From: Elephas maximus indicus
Taxonomy: Eukaryota > Chordata > Mammalia > Proboscidea > Elephantidae
Direction: 5' to 3'
DNA length: 64,000 bases
Assembly: GCF_024166365.1 (NCBI RefSeq)
Contig: NC_064841.1
Span: forward strand, 30,682,001-30,746,000
The first letter of the stretch is position 1. Each line of letters opens with the position of its first letter. Below, in pieces: positions 45,696-56,742 of this stretch. A program made the position numbers and the translations under genes. The notes below the pieces were generated by a model, which worked only from the letters and a program-made list of their open reading frames with translations, had not been told where the DNA came from and searched no databases.

Positions 45696-46412
45696 AAAAA
45701 AATTTTTTTTTTTTTGATGGCAGTATACACAACCAAACATACATCCGCTCACAATTTCTACATGAACAGTTCAATAATATTGGTTACATACCTCACTTTG
45801 TGTCACCTTTCTCACTATCTCTACCCATATTGTTTCATTACCATTAATTTAGGCTCTCTACCCCTTAAAGTTCTCATCTGTGCTTTAGATCAACTGTTAT
45901 CAGTTCAAGCTCATATAGATAATTCTTCATCAGAGCACTGTGTTCAAGGCAAACATTCTTTATGAATTAGGCTAAATTGTTGTCAGTTTAACATGGCTTC
46001 CTGGGATCATTCCAGTTCAGGGTTTAAAGATTGTTGCCAGGCATTAGATTCAGGAAGGAGCCCTGGTGGTGCAGTAGTTAAGTGTTCTGCTAACCAAAAG
46101 TTGGTGGTTCAAACCCACCAGCTACTCTGTGGGAGAAAATGTGGCAGTCTGTTTCTGTAAGGATTACAGACTTGAAAACCCTGTGCAAAACAGTTCTCCT
46201 CCACCCTATGGGGTTGCTATGAGTAGGAACTGAAGCAACACAATGGCAATGGGTAGATTCAAGGGTTCTCCCAGTCTCAATGGATCTAGTAAGTCTGGTT
46301 TCCATGTGCGTTTGAAGGTCTGTTCCACACCTTCCCTCCTTTTGATCAGAATCCATCTGTTGAGTCCTTGATCAAAACGCTCAGTAATGGTAGCCAGACA
46401 CCATTCATGTTT
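45696..46412 (-). mobile_element. L1 3' UTR copy inside the MaLR piece
   Basis: Starts with an A/T tract and runs through unique L1 3' UTR-like sequence. The exact 10-bp duplication CCTTGCCTTT lies at 45686-45695 and 46413-46422. It carries a SINE (46055-46253). Confidence 0.7.
46055..46253 (+). repeat. Afrotherian SINE, long class, inside the L1
   Basis: GGAGCCCTGGTGGTGCAGTA to GGCAATGGG with the long-class module TGTGGCAGTCTGTTTCTGTA. TAGATTCAGG (46045-46054) and TAGATTCAAG (46254-46263) flank it. Confidence 0.88.
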
Positions 46413-46596
46413 CCTTGCCTTTTCCAGATTCTAGAGGCCACCCGCCTTCCTTGACTTGTGGCCTCTTCCTTATCTCCAAAGCCAGCAGCATAGCATCTTC
46501 CAATATCTCTGTCTGTCTCTGACCCTCCTGCCTCCTTCTCGTAAGGTTTTGGACTTCTGGCCTCCAAAACTGCCAAGGATAAACGTGTGTGTGTAT

Positions 46597-46740
46597 GTGT
46601 TTTAAATGATATTTATTGTGTTTTGGTGAAAGTTTACAGAGCAAATTAGGTTCCCATTTAACAATTACCAAACAAATTGTTCAGAGACATTGTTACATTT
46701 TTCACAGTGTTTTAACATTCTCGTTAATTCCCTTCTGGAT
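46597..46740 (-). mobile_element. L1 3' end fragment
   Basis: ATTTATTGTGTTTTGGTGAA, then GTTTACAGAGCAAATTAGG, as at the start of the other L1 3' UTR copies. Confidence 0.7.
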
Positions 46741-46747
46741 GTTTTGG

Positions 46748-46936
46748 TGGTGGCACAGTGGTTAAGAGCTCAGCTGCTAAACAAAAAGGTCAGCAGTTTG
46801 AATCCACCAGTTGCTTCTTGGAAACCTATGAGACAGTTCTGCTTTCTTCTGCAGAGCCACTGGGTAGGTTTGAACTGGCAGCCTTTTGGTTAGGAGCCTA
46901 TCTGAGCACTTAACCATTGTGTCACCAGGGCTAGAT
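46748..46936. repeat. Foldback SINE: two head halves in inverted orientation
   Basis: 46748-46840 reads as a plus-strand SINE head (GGCACAGTGGTTAAGAGCTC, GTCAGCAGTTTGAATCCACC). 46850-46936 reads as a minus-strand head (TTTGAACTGGCAGCCTTTTG, ACCATTGTGTCACCAGGGCT). The tail part is absent. Confidence 0.85.
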
Positions 46937-47095
46937 ACAAAACATTAGGCTAAGACTATAGTGGGAACAAAAATCCTTTGCGGACAATGCGTCCCTCTCA
47001 ATCTAATGCCCTACCATCTTCTTCACACCTCCAAACGTCTTGAGAAAAGTTTTAATTTACTGCCCCCATGCCCTCACTACCATTCACGCCTTACC

Positions 47096-47286
47096 AAACC
47101 TGTTGCCACCGAGTTGATTCAGACTCATAGCATCCCTATAGGGCAGAGTAGAACCGCCCCATAGGATTTCCAAGGTTGTAATCGTTACGAAAGCAAATTG
47201 CCATATCTTTCTGCCAAGGAGTGGCTGGTGGTTTGGAACCGCCAACGTTTCAGTTAGCAGCCTAGCACTTATGCCATCGGGGTTCC
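47096..47286 (-). repeat. Afrotherian SINE, long class
   Basis: CTGTTGCCACCGAGTTGATT, the internal CATATCTTTCTGCCAAGG module, reversed head CCATCGGGGTTCC. Confidence 0.85.
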
Positions 47287-47300
47287 TTATTCATTCCTTA

Positions 47301-47466
47301 AAAATCAAAAACAAAACCCACTGCTGTTGGGTCGATTCCAAGTCATAGTGACCCAATAGGACAGAGTAGAACTGCCCCAGGGGGTTCCAAGGAGCAGCTG
47401 GTGGATTCAAACTGCCAACCTTTTGGTTAGCAGCCAAACGCTTAACCACTGTACCACCAGGGCTCC
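47301..47466 (-). repeat. Afrotherian SINE, short class
   Basis: Complete copy. Duplications ATTCATTCCTTA (47289-47300) and ATTCACTCCTTA (47467-47478). Confidence 0.92.
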
Positions 47467-47479
47467 ATTCACTCCTTAG

Positions 47480-48240
47480 CTGACAACAATTTGGCTTCTA
47501 CCTCTACCATTCATTGATAATTCTCAAATCCAATGGCTTCTTTTCTGATTTGACTTTTTAGTACCATTTAACAATTTTGATTGTTCACTTCCTGACTTAT
47601 TTTCCTTTTTCAGCATTTATGACATCAGGTTCTTCCTTTGGATTTCTCTTTGGCCTCTCTCCATTTAACTAGCTCTTAAATGCTCCTAGCTGCCATGCGT
47701 CTATGCTTAGCCTCTTCTGTTCTGCCTATTCATCTGGGGGATCTTATTCATGCACACAGCTTGATTCCAAAATACTACAGAAATTTTGATTTCCAGCTGT
47801 GTTCTGGATATCTCCACTGGATGTCCAACTAGAAATCACGATTTTCTCCTATAAAATCTGCCCTTTTTCCTGTATTTCTATACACTGGTAATTTAACTGG
47901 AAACCGTGGTGATGTAGTGATTAAGAGCTACAGTTGCTAACCAAAAAGTTCAGCGGTTCGAATCCACCAGACGCTCCTTGGAAACTCTATGGGGCAGTTG
48001 TAGTCTGTCCTATAGGGTCGCTGTGAGTTGGAATTGACTCAATGGCAATGGATTTGGTTTTGGTTTGGTAATTTAACTACATCATTATTCACCCAGTTAC
48101 TCAAGTTAGAATCCGTGGAGGTATTTCTACCATGCCTTTCTTTCAGTCGATCTCCAGAGCCTATTGATGTTTGGAATTTTTCCCTTCTTCCATCATTTCT
48201 ACTGCCATTGCCTTGGTAGCACCTTTATCATTACCTACCT
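47480..48240 (+). repeat. Old L2-like body, interrupted by a SINE
   Basis: Blocks such as CTCAAATCCAATGGCTTCTT, GGATATCTCCACTGGATGTCC and TCTCCAGAGCCTATTGATG fit L2 body sequence; the SINE 47899-48066 interrupts it. Confidence 0.5.
47899..48066 (+). repeat. Afrotherian SINE, short class
   Basis: Complete, with the TTTGGTTTTGGTTT-type tail. The exact 12-bp duplication GGTAATTTAACT lies at 47887-47898 and 48067-48078. Confidence 0.94.
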
Positions 48241-48247
48241 GAATCAT

Positions 48248-48426
48248 GGAAACCTTTTTTGCGGGGTAGTGTAGTGGTTAAGAGCTATGGCTGCTCACCA
48301 AAAGGTTGGCTGTTCAGATCCGCCAGGTGCTCCTTGGAAACTGTGGGGCAGTTCTGCTGTGCCCTGTAGAGTCACTATGAGTTGGAATCGACTCGACAGC
48401 AACAGGTTTGGTATTTTTTTTCTTTT
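48248..48426 (+). repeat. Afrotherian SINE, short class
   Basis: GTAGTGTAGTGGTTAAGAGC to ATCGACTCGACAGCAACAGG. Duplications TACCTGAATCAT (48236-48247) and TACCTGAATTAT (48427-48438). Confidence 0.92.
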
Positions 48427-48895
48427 TACCTGAATTATTATTACTAAAAAATTATTGTTACTAGAGCCTATTTGTTCTCCACATTCCAAGTGATCTTCTC
48501 TTAGTTTTAAAACAAGTGGTTCCCCATTGTTTATAGCAGCATGAATGATGGGCAATGTTAGTATGTACAATCCAAGTGTCAACATTCTGGGCTCCCTTTC
48601 CATTTATATAAAAATAGCTTAACCCTCTTCCCAGCAGCTATTTATATCTCTGGTGGAGGCATGGGGAGTTCCTCTCGGCAACTTCTTGCTCTGATTCCCA
48701 TGTGAATATTATGCACTGCCGTTTTTTTTTTTTTTTTTTTGCTGGCTTTCCCAGTATTGTGTACTGTCTTACCCTTCGCCAAAGCCGTCTTTCTTTTGTC
48801 AAAACGGAAGTATTACATATAAGAGACTTGACTGGAGCTTTTGGGAAAGAGAGGAGAGTTACGTTTATTCATTCAGTTTTTTAAAAAAAAAAACA

Positions 48896-48942
48896 ACAAA
48901 AACCAAAGCTGTTGCTGTCAAGTCAATTTCGTCTCATGCATT
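48896..48942 (-). repeat. SINE tail fragment
   Basis: CAAAGCTGTTGCTGTCAAGT, CAATTTCGTCTCATG: only the reversed tail of a SINE is present. Confidence 0.6.
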
Positions 48943-49092
48943 TATTAAAGATTTACTATGTACCAGTCCCTGTTCTTTGCACTGGGGATAGACTAGTGAG
49001 CAAGAGACAAAAATCCCTGCCCTCATGAAGCTTATGTTTTAGGGAGGAGAGGACAGTAAAAAAGGTAATTATAGTCAGCAAAGCGTATACTA

Positions 49093-49559
49093 CAGGTATT
49101 CCTGACTTATAATGTATTCAAGTTACAATGAAGCACACCTATGACTTCCTGGGTTATTTTTTGTACATCTTGGTAATAATGTATGGAGCCTTGGTGACGC
49201 TTGGTTAAGAGTTATGGCTGTAACCAAAAGGCCGGCAGTTCAGATCCACCAGCTGCTCCTTGGAAACCCTATAGGGCAGTTCTGCTCTGTCCTATATAGT
49301 TACTATGAGTTGAAATAGATTCAGTGGCAATCAGTTTAGTAATATGTACGACATACAATGTTGCAGTGCATAATTTGCTAATGTTGTCATTCTCAGATGT
49401 TCACTTGAAGATTTTCAAAGATAGGATTCATAAAGATACTGATAATAAAAGGCAATAATAATGAAAACTAGAAAAAAAAGAGGTATTTGACTTAAGTCAG
49501 AACCTACTTATGACTGAGTCATCAGAATGGAGCCCTGTCATTAAGTCAGGGACTACCCA
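49093..49559. mobile_element. Tigger-like DNA transposon remnant with a SINE inside
   Basis: Left end CAGGTATTCCTGACTTATAA; right end, reversed, GGGTAGTCCCTGACTTAATG; TA next to the left end. Internal blocks (ATAAAGATACTGATAATAAA) match the outer element at 61.75-62.51 kb, so the two are the same family. The SINE 49182-49340 splits it. Confidence 0.65.
49182..49340 (+). repeat. Afrotherian SINE, short class
   Basis: GGAGCCTTGGTGACGCTTGG to GAAATAGATTCAGTGGC, inserted in the Tigger-like element with GTAATAATGTA/GTAATATGTA-type flanks. Confidence 0.85.
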
Positions 49560-49604
49560 TATATGAAAAGACTTAGAAAAAAAACATAGAGTCTGGGAGT
49601 GGGA

Positions 49605-49750
49605 CTCTAACTTGTTGCATCCAGTCGATTCTGACTCATAGGACAAAGTAGAATTGCCCCCTATGGTTTCCGAGGAGCGGCTGGTGGATTCTAACTGCTG
49701 ACTTTTTGGTTAGCAGCCAAGTTCTTAACCATTGTGCCACCAGGGCTCCG
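49605..49750 (-). repeat. Afrotherian SINE, short class
   Basis: TGCATCCAGTCGATTCTGAC to TGTGCCACCAGGGCTCC. Confidence 0.85.
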
Positions 49751-49751
49751 T

Positions 49752-50660
49752 ACATATTACTCTTCAGTGGCTGAAGAGATTAAAAAGAAGATGGTAGAAG
49801 GAGATAGATTCAGAGAGGAAATGGCTGTAGATTGTTTAGGGCTCTGTAAGCCTTTGTAATGACTTTGGCTTTCATTCTGAGGGTAGGAGGAATACTGGAG
49901 GGTATGTCAGAGGAGACTAGCAGCAGAGGAGTGACATGGTATAGCTTCTACTTTTAAAGGACCATTCTGGTTGCTGTATTGGGAATAGACAGTGGGAGGA
50001 GGGTGCAGGGATAGAAGTGGTTTTGGGCTTTGTTATTAGAATACAGCAGTAACCAGGTCAGAGATGTTGGCAGCTTGGACTTGGGTGGTGGCTATGGAGG
50101 TGGTTGGATACCTGATATATTTTGAAGGACTAGTTAATGGGACTCTGGATATGAGGGAAAGAGATGAGTCAAGGATGACTCCAAGATTTTTGGCAGGACC
50201 AGTTGGTAGAATTAAGTTGCCATTTATTAAAATAAGGAAAAGAAGATGTTTGGTATGGGAAGATTAGGAATTCATTGGAATGGTAAATTTGAGATGCCTA
50301 ATGGCCATCCACGGAGTCCTGGTGGTGTAACGGTTAAGCACTTAGCTGCTAACAGCAAGGTTGGCTGTTTAAACCCACCTAGTTAAAAAAAAAAAAAAAA
50401 AATTTTTTTAGTAGCTCTGTGGGAGAAAAACCTGGAGATCTGCTTCTGTAAAGAATACAGTCAAGAAAAGCCTATGGGGCAGTTCTTCTCTGTTACATAG
50501 GGTTCTTACAGTCAGAATCAACTTGATGACACCCAGCAACAACAACAGACCTCCAAGGGATAGGCAGAATGCACAGATGGTTATATGAGAATTGGAGTTC
50601 AGGGGAGAGGTCCAGGCTGCAAATACAAATATGGGAGTCATCAGCATGTAGATGGTATTT
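49752..50660 (+). repeat. Old mammalian repeat with a SINE inside
   Basis: Long G/A-rich unit with ordered blocks familiar from mammalian genomes: GTAATGACTTTGGCTTTCAT, GAGTGACATGGTATAGC, GACTCCAAGATTTTTGGCAG, GGAGTTCAGGGGAGAGGTCC. I cannot name the family. The SINE 50312-50537 interrupts it. Confidence 0.5.
50312..50537 (+). repeat. Afrotherian SINE, long class, with a poly(A)/poly(T) block inside
   Basis: GGAGTCCTGGTGGTGTAACG to CAGCAACAACAAC. An A run followed by T7 at 50385-50410 interrupts the head between CCCACCTAGT and AGTAGCTCTGTGG. Confidence 0.82.
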
Positions 50661-51039
50661 AAGTCCTCCTTGAGTGACTGCCAGAATCCTGAAAAACTGA
50701 CCAGCCAGGGGAACCTCTACCTTTGGGGAGTGAGGACACAACCGAGTTCAAGAAACTACTAGAGTAGTTGTGATTCAGTGGACAGGAAGCCAGTACTGTT
50801 GAAACCACCTCTTAACACCGATGAAGATGAAGACTGGACACTGAAGCTCTACTGTGCAAAGACCCCATGTCTTGACTTTGCTTGCCAGCAGAGTAAAGCA
50901 AGAAGATGGCCTCCTCATCACTTTTGTTTTCCTGATATCCCATCAGTACATCTAATGAAATTCAGAACTCTAGCCACAAGGGCGTCTGGGAAACCCTTGA
51001 CTTATCTCTTTCCCTCACATTCAGGTAACACGTCACTTC

Positions 51040-51203
51040 TACCTGGAGCCCTAGTGGCACGGTGGTCAAGAGTTCGGCTGTTAACGAAAAGGTCAGCAGT
51101 TTGAATCCACCAGCTGCTCCTTGGAAACCCTATGGGGCAGTTCTATTCTGTCCTATAGGGTTGCTATGAATCAGAATCGACTCGACAACAGTAACGGGTT
51201 TTA
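51040..51203 (+). repeat. Afrotherian SINE, short class
   Basis: GGAGCCCTAGTGGCACGGTG to AATCGACTCGACAACAGTAA. Near consensus. Confidence 0.92.
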
Positions 51204-51710
51204 CAGGTTCTGGTCACAACCACAGTAAAACTTGCTGTGAGTTCTTCCTTCAGAAGTCATGGATTGAGTTTATGGGAGAATGGGTGAATGAGGGCAAAAT
51301 TCCCTTCTGGAAATGTCACAAGATTTGCACAGTTTGGGGGCACTGTGGCAGAATTGTTTAATTTCATCATTTCCACGCGTTATTTGCGGAAAATATATTG
51401 TCCTCGATGGAATTTAAAGGAATCCAATTTAACAATAAACTTTCCTAGATTTTGTTGAGGAAGCACTTCCCTGTGCAATAAGAACAATTCTAGGAATCAG
51501 TCATTTTACTTGGTTTCCTCTAAGTTTAGTCTTACCCTGAGAACAAAGACATGAAAAATCTGCCTTTTCAATCCACCTCCAACCCAGCAATTTGAGAGGA
51601 AATACAGGGTTTGGTAAAGCTAAATCTCTAAAATGGAAACTTCTTAGACATGGAAAGTCAGCTAAACCTCATAGGTTATTAGTATGCCTAGAACTTCCTT
51701 TCTGTGTAAA

Positions 51711-51868
51711 ACCAAAAACTCACTGCCATTGAGTCAATTCCAACTCATGGTGACCCTATCGGACAGAGTAGAACTAACCCATAGAATTTCCAAGGAATCC
51801 CTGGTGGATTCGAACTGCCGACGTTTTGGTTAGCAGCTGTAGCACTTAACTGCTACACCACCGGGGTC
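51711..51868 (-). repeat. Afrotherian SINE, short class
   Basis: Complete. The exact 15-bp duplication TCCTTTCTGTGTAAA lies at 51696-51710 and 51869-51883. Confidence 0.94.
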
Positions 51869-52256
51869 TCCTTTCTGTGTAAACTCAACATCAATTAAGG
51901 TGGCAAGAGGAGAGAATGGTGGCAGGAGTAAAGAATGAAGCCTCAGCTGGCAAAAAGAATTCACGAAACTGAAGTCAGGAGGACCAAGGAAATCGGGGCT
52001 CCTAGACCTGGACCTCACGTGGAGCTTGGGAGAAAAATCCACCCTAGCATTTTTTCCTCCTTAGATTGGCTAAATTTTAAAATTGCTAATTTTCTGACAG
52101 CTCTTGTACTCAAGTACAGTTCAGTAATGCAGATGTCTCTAAAAGGAAAAGAACAATAGATAAACCTTGTGGGTTGGGTATTCTAACTTTCAGATGGTTA
52201 TCTAAATCATTTGGTGGAAGCTGTTATAACTGGTGATTGTGGATCTATCCCTAAGG

Positions 52257-52450
52257 AATGGAGCCCTGGTGGTGCAGCGGTTAAGTGTTCGGCTGCTAAC
52301 CAGAAGACCATTCCGTGGAAGAAAGATGTGGCGGTCTGCTTCTGTAAAGATTTACAGCCTTCGTAATCCTATGGTGGCAGTTCTACTCCATCCTATGGAG
52401 TCACCATGAGTCAGAATTGACTCAACGCCAACGGGTTTGGCTTTCTGGTT
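52257..52450 (+). repeat. Afrotherian SINE, long class
   Basis: GGAGCCCTGGTGGTGCAGCG to AACGCCAACGGGTTTGG with the GATGTGGCGGTCTGCTTCTG module. The exact duplication TATCCCTAAGG lies at 52246-52256 and 52451-52461. About 30 bp of the B-box region is missing. Confidence 0.92.
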
Positions 52451-52502
52451 TATCCCTAAGGGCAGCTAGTTATTCAATTATTTTTGCTTGTATATCTGTA
52501 TT

Positions 52503-52890
52503 TGTTGTCATCAGTTGCTGTCAAGTCTCCTCTGACTCATGGTGACCCCATGTGCAACAGAATGAAACATTCTGCACCATCTTTATAATTTTTGGTGTGC
52601 TTGAGTTCATTGTTGTGTCCAATGTGTACTCTGAGTATCTGCCAACATAGGGAGCTCATCTCCCAGCACCATATCAGACAATAACCTGTTGAGATCCACA
52701 GGGTTTTTGTTGGCTAACTTTTAGAATTAGATCACCAAGCCTTTTTTCCTAGTCTTTTTTAGTCTGGAAGCTCTGCTGAAACCTGTCCACTATAGATATC
52801 CCTGCTAGAATTTGACATACTGGTGACATAGCTTCCAGCATCATAGCCACGTGCAAGCCGCCACTGTAAGACAAACTGACAGACAGGTGG
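52503..52890 (-). mobile_element. Internally deleted RTE derivative: 5' UTR joined to 3' tail
   Basis: The plus-strand left part (TTGTTGTCATCAGTTGCTGT) is the reversed RTE tail. From about 52640 it matches the RTE 5' UTR (ATCAGACAATAACCTGTTG; GAAGCTCTGCTGAAACCTGT), ending at the CAAACTGACAGACAG 5' edge. All coding sequence is missing. Same body as 9612-9932 but without a tRNA head. Confidence 0.75.
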
Positions 52891-53823
52891 TGGTAATATC
52901 TTCATTACTACCCAGTGCCGTCGAGTCTAGAAACTACTAAAATAGGAGACTTGTGTGATATGTAAAATGTTCTGCTTCCTATGGCTCCAGTTACTTTTGT
53001 TTTTTAATTTGTAAATGTGTCTTTCAGAAATAAAACTCACTGCATTTGAAGTGCCATATTTCAGATCAAACAGTAAAAAAAAAATGTACTAGATTCCTTT
53101 CCTAAGCCATACTTTCTAAAGAAAGGGGTTTGAGGTCTTGATTTTTCATCTACCAAATGGAAATTTTTCTTCATTTATCCACCTTCCACTGAGGAATTGA
53201 TGTGAAGACCAGTGTATTCAGTGGTTAACTGTCACAATAACACAGTTCCCAGCAGAGGTCTACTCATATCACTGAAGGGTAGATGAGGGCCGCTTCAGCA
53301 CTTTCACATGCAATTGCCATTCTGACTTTCAACTTTTGGTGATTAAATAAATGTTGAAAGTTTAGAGTGTACTGTTAAGAAATGCCTGAATAATCCTACA
53401 CATGACTAATCAAAGGAGAAGTTTGCTTATCTAGTCTTAAATTTAAGAGGGAAGATATCTCTTCTAATTAGTATGTATTTTCACTCCATCCATAAAACAA
53501 TATTGTAATAAGTGAATTATAGTCAACCATAGTTTTTAAAAGTTTTATTTTATTTTTTTGAACTTTTCATTGTGAAATATTTTCAGATTTAGGAGAAATT
53601 TGCAAAATTATGAAGAATCCTTATATACTCTACACCCAGCTTCTCCAAATATTAACGTCTTATATAACCACAGTACAATTTTCAAAATGGAAAATTAACA
53701 TTGACACAGTACTATTAAGTAACCTACAGGTTTTATTCCAATTTTATTAATTGTCCTGTTGATTTTCCTTTTCTGCTCAGGATCTAATCCAAAATCTCAC
53801 ATTGCTTGTAGTTTTCATGGTTC

Positions 53824-53962
53824 GTTGTTGTTGTTGTTAGGTGCTGTCAGTTCTGACTAATTGCATGACTCTACAGTTTCCAAGGAATGGCTGGTGGTTT
53901 TGGACTGCTGCCCTTTTGGTTAGCAGCTGAGTTCTTAACCACTATGCCACAAAGACTCCACA
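53824..53962 (-). repeat. Afrotherian SINE, short, diverged
   Basis: TTGTTGTTGTTGTTAGGTGC tail and TAACCACTATGCCACAAAGA head. Confidence 0.8.
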
Positions 53963-54307
53963 GTTCCTTAGTCTCCTTTAATCTGGGACAGGTCCTCAGT
54001 TTTTCTTTGTCTTCAATGACTTTGACTTTTTGAAGAGTACTGCCAGTTATCTTGTAGAATGTTGCTCAGTTCGAGTTTGTCTGATGTTTCCTCATGTTTA
54101 AATTTAGGTCATGCAGTTTTTGCAAGAATATGGCAGAAGTGACATTGTGCCCTTTTTGGTGCATCCTATCAAGAGGTACATGTAGTTAATGTGTTTCATC
54201 AGTGGTAATGCTAACTTTGATCACTGCGCTAAGGTGGTATCTGCCAGCGTTCACCACTGTGTAGAGTTACAATTTTTCCCTTTGAAATTAATAACCATCT
54301 TATGGGG

Positions 54308-54831
54308 TGGATACTTTTTTTTTAATTGTACTATAGGTGAAGGTTTACAGGACAAACTAGCTTCTCATTAAACAATACACATATTGTTGTATGACATTGA
54401 TTACCAACACCATGACATGTCAACACTCTGCCTTCTCGACCTTGGGTTCCTTATTACCAGCTTTCCTGTCCTCCTGACTTCTTGTCCTTGTCCCTGAGCT
54501 GGTGTGCCCTTTTAGTCTTGTTTTGTTTTATGGGTCTGTCTAATCTTTGGCTGAAGGGTGAACCTCAGGAGTGACTTCACTACTGAGCTAAAAGGGTGTC
54601 CAGAGGCCATACTCTCAGGGTTTCTCTAGTCTCTGTCAAGCTAGTAAGCCTGGTATTTTTTTCTGAGTTAGAATTTTGTTCTAAATTTTTCTCCAGCTCT
54701 GTCTGGAACCTGTATTGTGATCCCTGTCAGAGAAGCTGGTAGTGGTAGCTGGGCAACATCTAATTGTACTGGACTCAGTGTGGTAAAAGCCATGGTAGTT
54801 GTGGTCCATTAGTCCGTTGGAGGGGATACTT
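54308..54831 (-). mobile_element. L1 3' end
   Basis: TTTTTTTTAATTGTACTATA then the CTAATCTTTGGCTGAAGGGT and GTCCAGAGGCCATACTCTCA blocks of the L1 3' UTR. A GGATACTTT-type repeat at both ends is consistent with a target duplication. Confidence 0.85.
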
Positions 54832-55217
54832 TGAAACTATGTAAATATTCTCTTTCTCATCATAATTTTGCCCACTAATTTTAGCATCCATTAATGATCC
54901 CTGCCTGAAGTAATTATTATTGTGGTGTTTGTCAAATTCTATTTCCATATTCCCTTTACGTTTTTTAATTGGAATAGTACTGTAAGGAAGAGTTTATTCA
55001 TTCATTTTTATTCATTCAATTATCTACATATATTAATATCGACTCATGGATTTTTTTCATTCTGTATGTTATAATTCTCAAAAATGTTATAATTCATTAC
55101 TATCATTATCTATTTTGCTCAGCTGTGTTTTGAATAAATAGCCTTAAGGAAATTTATTGTCTAAAAGGAAAGTGGGGGCAGAGGAAATAGTATTCACCAG
55201 CTTAACTTTCTGCCTAG

Positions 55218-55414
55218 AACTCATTGCCAAAGATTCAAATCTGTCTCAAAATGACTCCATAGGATAGAGTAGAACTGCCTTGTAGGGTTTTTAAGGCTGT
55301 AATCCTTGAAGAAGCAGACTACCACATCTTTCTCCCGTGGAGTGGCTGGTGGCTTCGAACCACTGATGTTTTGGTTAGCAGCCTAGAGCTTAACCACTGC
55401 ACCACCAGGGCTCC
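55218..55414 (-). repeat. Afrotherian SINE, long class
   Basis: CTCATTGCCAAAGATTCAAA, module CCACATCTTTCTCCCGTGG, head CTGCACCACCAGGGCTCC. Confidence 0.88.
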
Positions 55415-55419
55415 TTCTC

Positions 55420-56600
55420 TACCTAGAAGGGCATTGATTATTGATGTTACCCTAACATCAACAGCTCTATATCCATTTGGCTTGGTCCTCTAGAACTGTC
55501 ACTCAGGAATGGTTTGGGGATGAGAGCCACTGTGGTGACCTTAGGGCACTGCCCACTCCCACACCTCCACCCACAGAACTACTCCCTTTTGTGACATCTG
55601 TTTGTGTGGAAAGGAGCTCATCTGGTTTCTGTGGAAAGGACCTAGGAAGTATCTCTCTGCTGTGAATTTGTGTGTATCCACAATTTGTGGAGCTGAACAT
55701 CTTTCCAAGAAGAAAATCTGAACTCTGTTAAGGCATATACAGCATGCCTGACACACTGGTGTGGTACTTGTGGAGGACAGATTTTTTCAGGAGGAACAGT
55801 TGGGGGCTTGAGAGCAATGGGAGCAGAGCACCTGATGAGGGAAGAAGGAGCCTAGCCTGGCAACAGACGTGGAAACTGAGGACGAGCTTCAGAGGAGTTA
55901 GAGATTTTAGACCACCACTGTAGAACTTACCTCAGCGAGACTTCTGGCAGCAGGTGTGTCCCTTGGCAAAAGTTTCTTAGTGCATCAATTCAAAGAACTG
56001 TGAGACTAAATGCTCTAATATTTTGAGCAATCTTGCTGTGAGACCCTGCACTAAGCATCCTGCTCACTTTGTGAGGTGGACTTTTTAGACCTCTACGACT
56101 CGATGGCACTGGTTTGAGTCTTAGCCTCAAAGACAACATTTTCGTTCTAACTCCACTAGCACAGCTGCGTGACTCTAGCTCAGTGACACTGGATGGAGCT
56201 CGAGGCATTCATGAGTCCCCACACCACCAGGACTCTGGAGCTGGCCATGGGCACAGGAGCAGTCGCAGCTTTGAGTGCTGCTTCTGTGGAACCGTCTGGA
56301 TCTAAGGCTGTGGAATCTTAGTCCAGTTTACCGGAATGGCAAATAATGACATGGCAGACTCATGAGCCCATGTAAGATATCTGAGGATTCTAGCAAATTT
56401 CAGGAAATGGGGATATTGTTAAAAACTGGACCTCTAACATACAGTTGAGCAAGTAGGGCTGAGGCACTATCGAAATTTAGATGTTAATATCAGTGGGGCT
56501 TTGTTTATACCCATTGTCTTGAGATGGTCAGACATCAGGTTTCTAGAGGTAAAACAATAATTCATCCCAGCCTACTTGCTGTCCAGAGCACACACTTCAG
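55420..56600. other. Gene-free stretch, no clear feature
   Basis: Moderately GC-rich intergenic DNA. Short open frames are unsupported and I recognise no repeat. Confidence 0.4.
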
Positions 56601-56611
56601 CTACTTACAAC

Positions 56612-56742
56612 CTGTGAAGTAACTGGCTTTTCATGAAACATTGTCTCCTTGTTGCAAATGATAATAACGCGTCTTCCTTATTCAGGACTTTTTCTTCCAC
56701 GTGACTCAAACTGTGCTAATAATTTGTGTCCAAGATTCAGAT
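56612..56742 (+). repeat. Local repeat copy A
   Basis: TTCATGAAACATTGTCTCC, ATTCAGGACTTTTTCTTCC and CTGTGCTAATAATTTGTGTC recur in the same order at 57362-57484. Confidence 0.7.

Larger units (their letters stand above)
45556..46597 (-). mobile_element. MaLR-type LTR piece split by an L1
   Basis: ACAGTTCTGGAGGTAAGAAG and AATCAAGGCGTTAGCAGGGC (45580-45685) continue at 46423-46597 (CAGATTCTAGAGGCCACCCG, then GTTTTGGACTTCTGGCCTCC). The gap is an L1 (45696-46412). Confidence 0.6.
53545..54980 (-). mobile_element. Old L1M-type 3' UTR, split by a SINE and a younger L1
   Basis: TTGAACTTTTCATTGTGAAA then AATCTCACATTGCTTGTAG, AGGTCATGCAGTTTTTGCA and CCATTAATGATCCCTGCCTG in the order of old mammalian L1 3' regions. 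Interrupted at 53824-53962 and 54308-54831. Confidence 0.55.
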
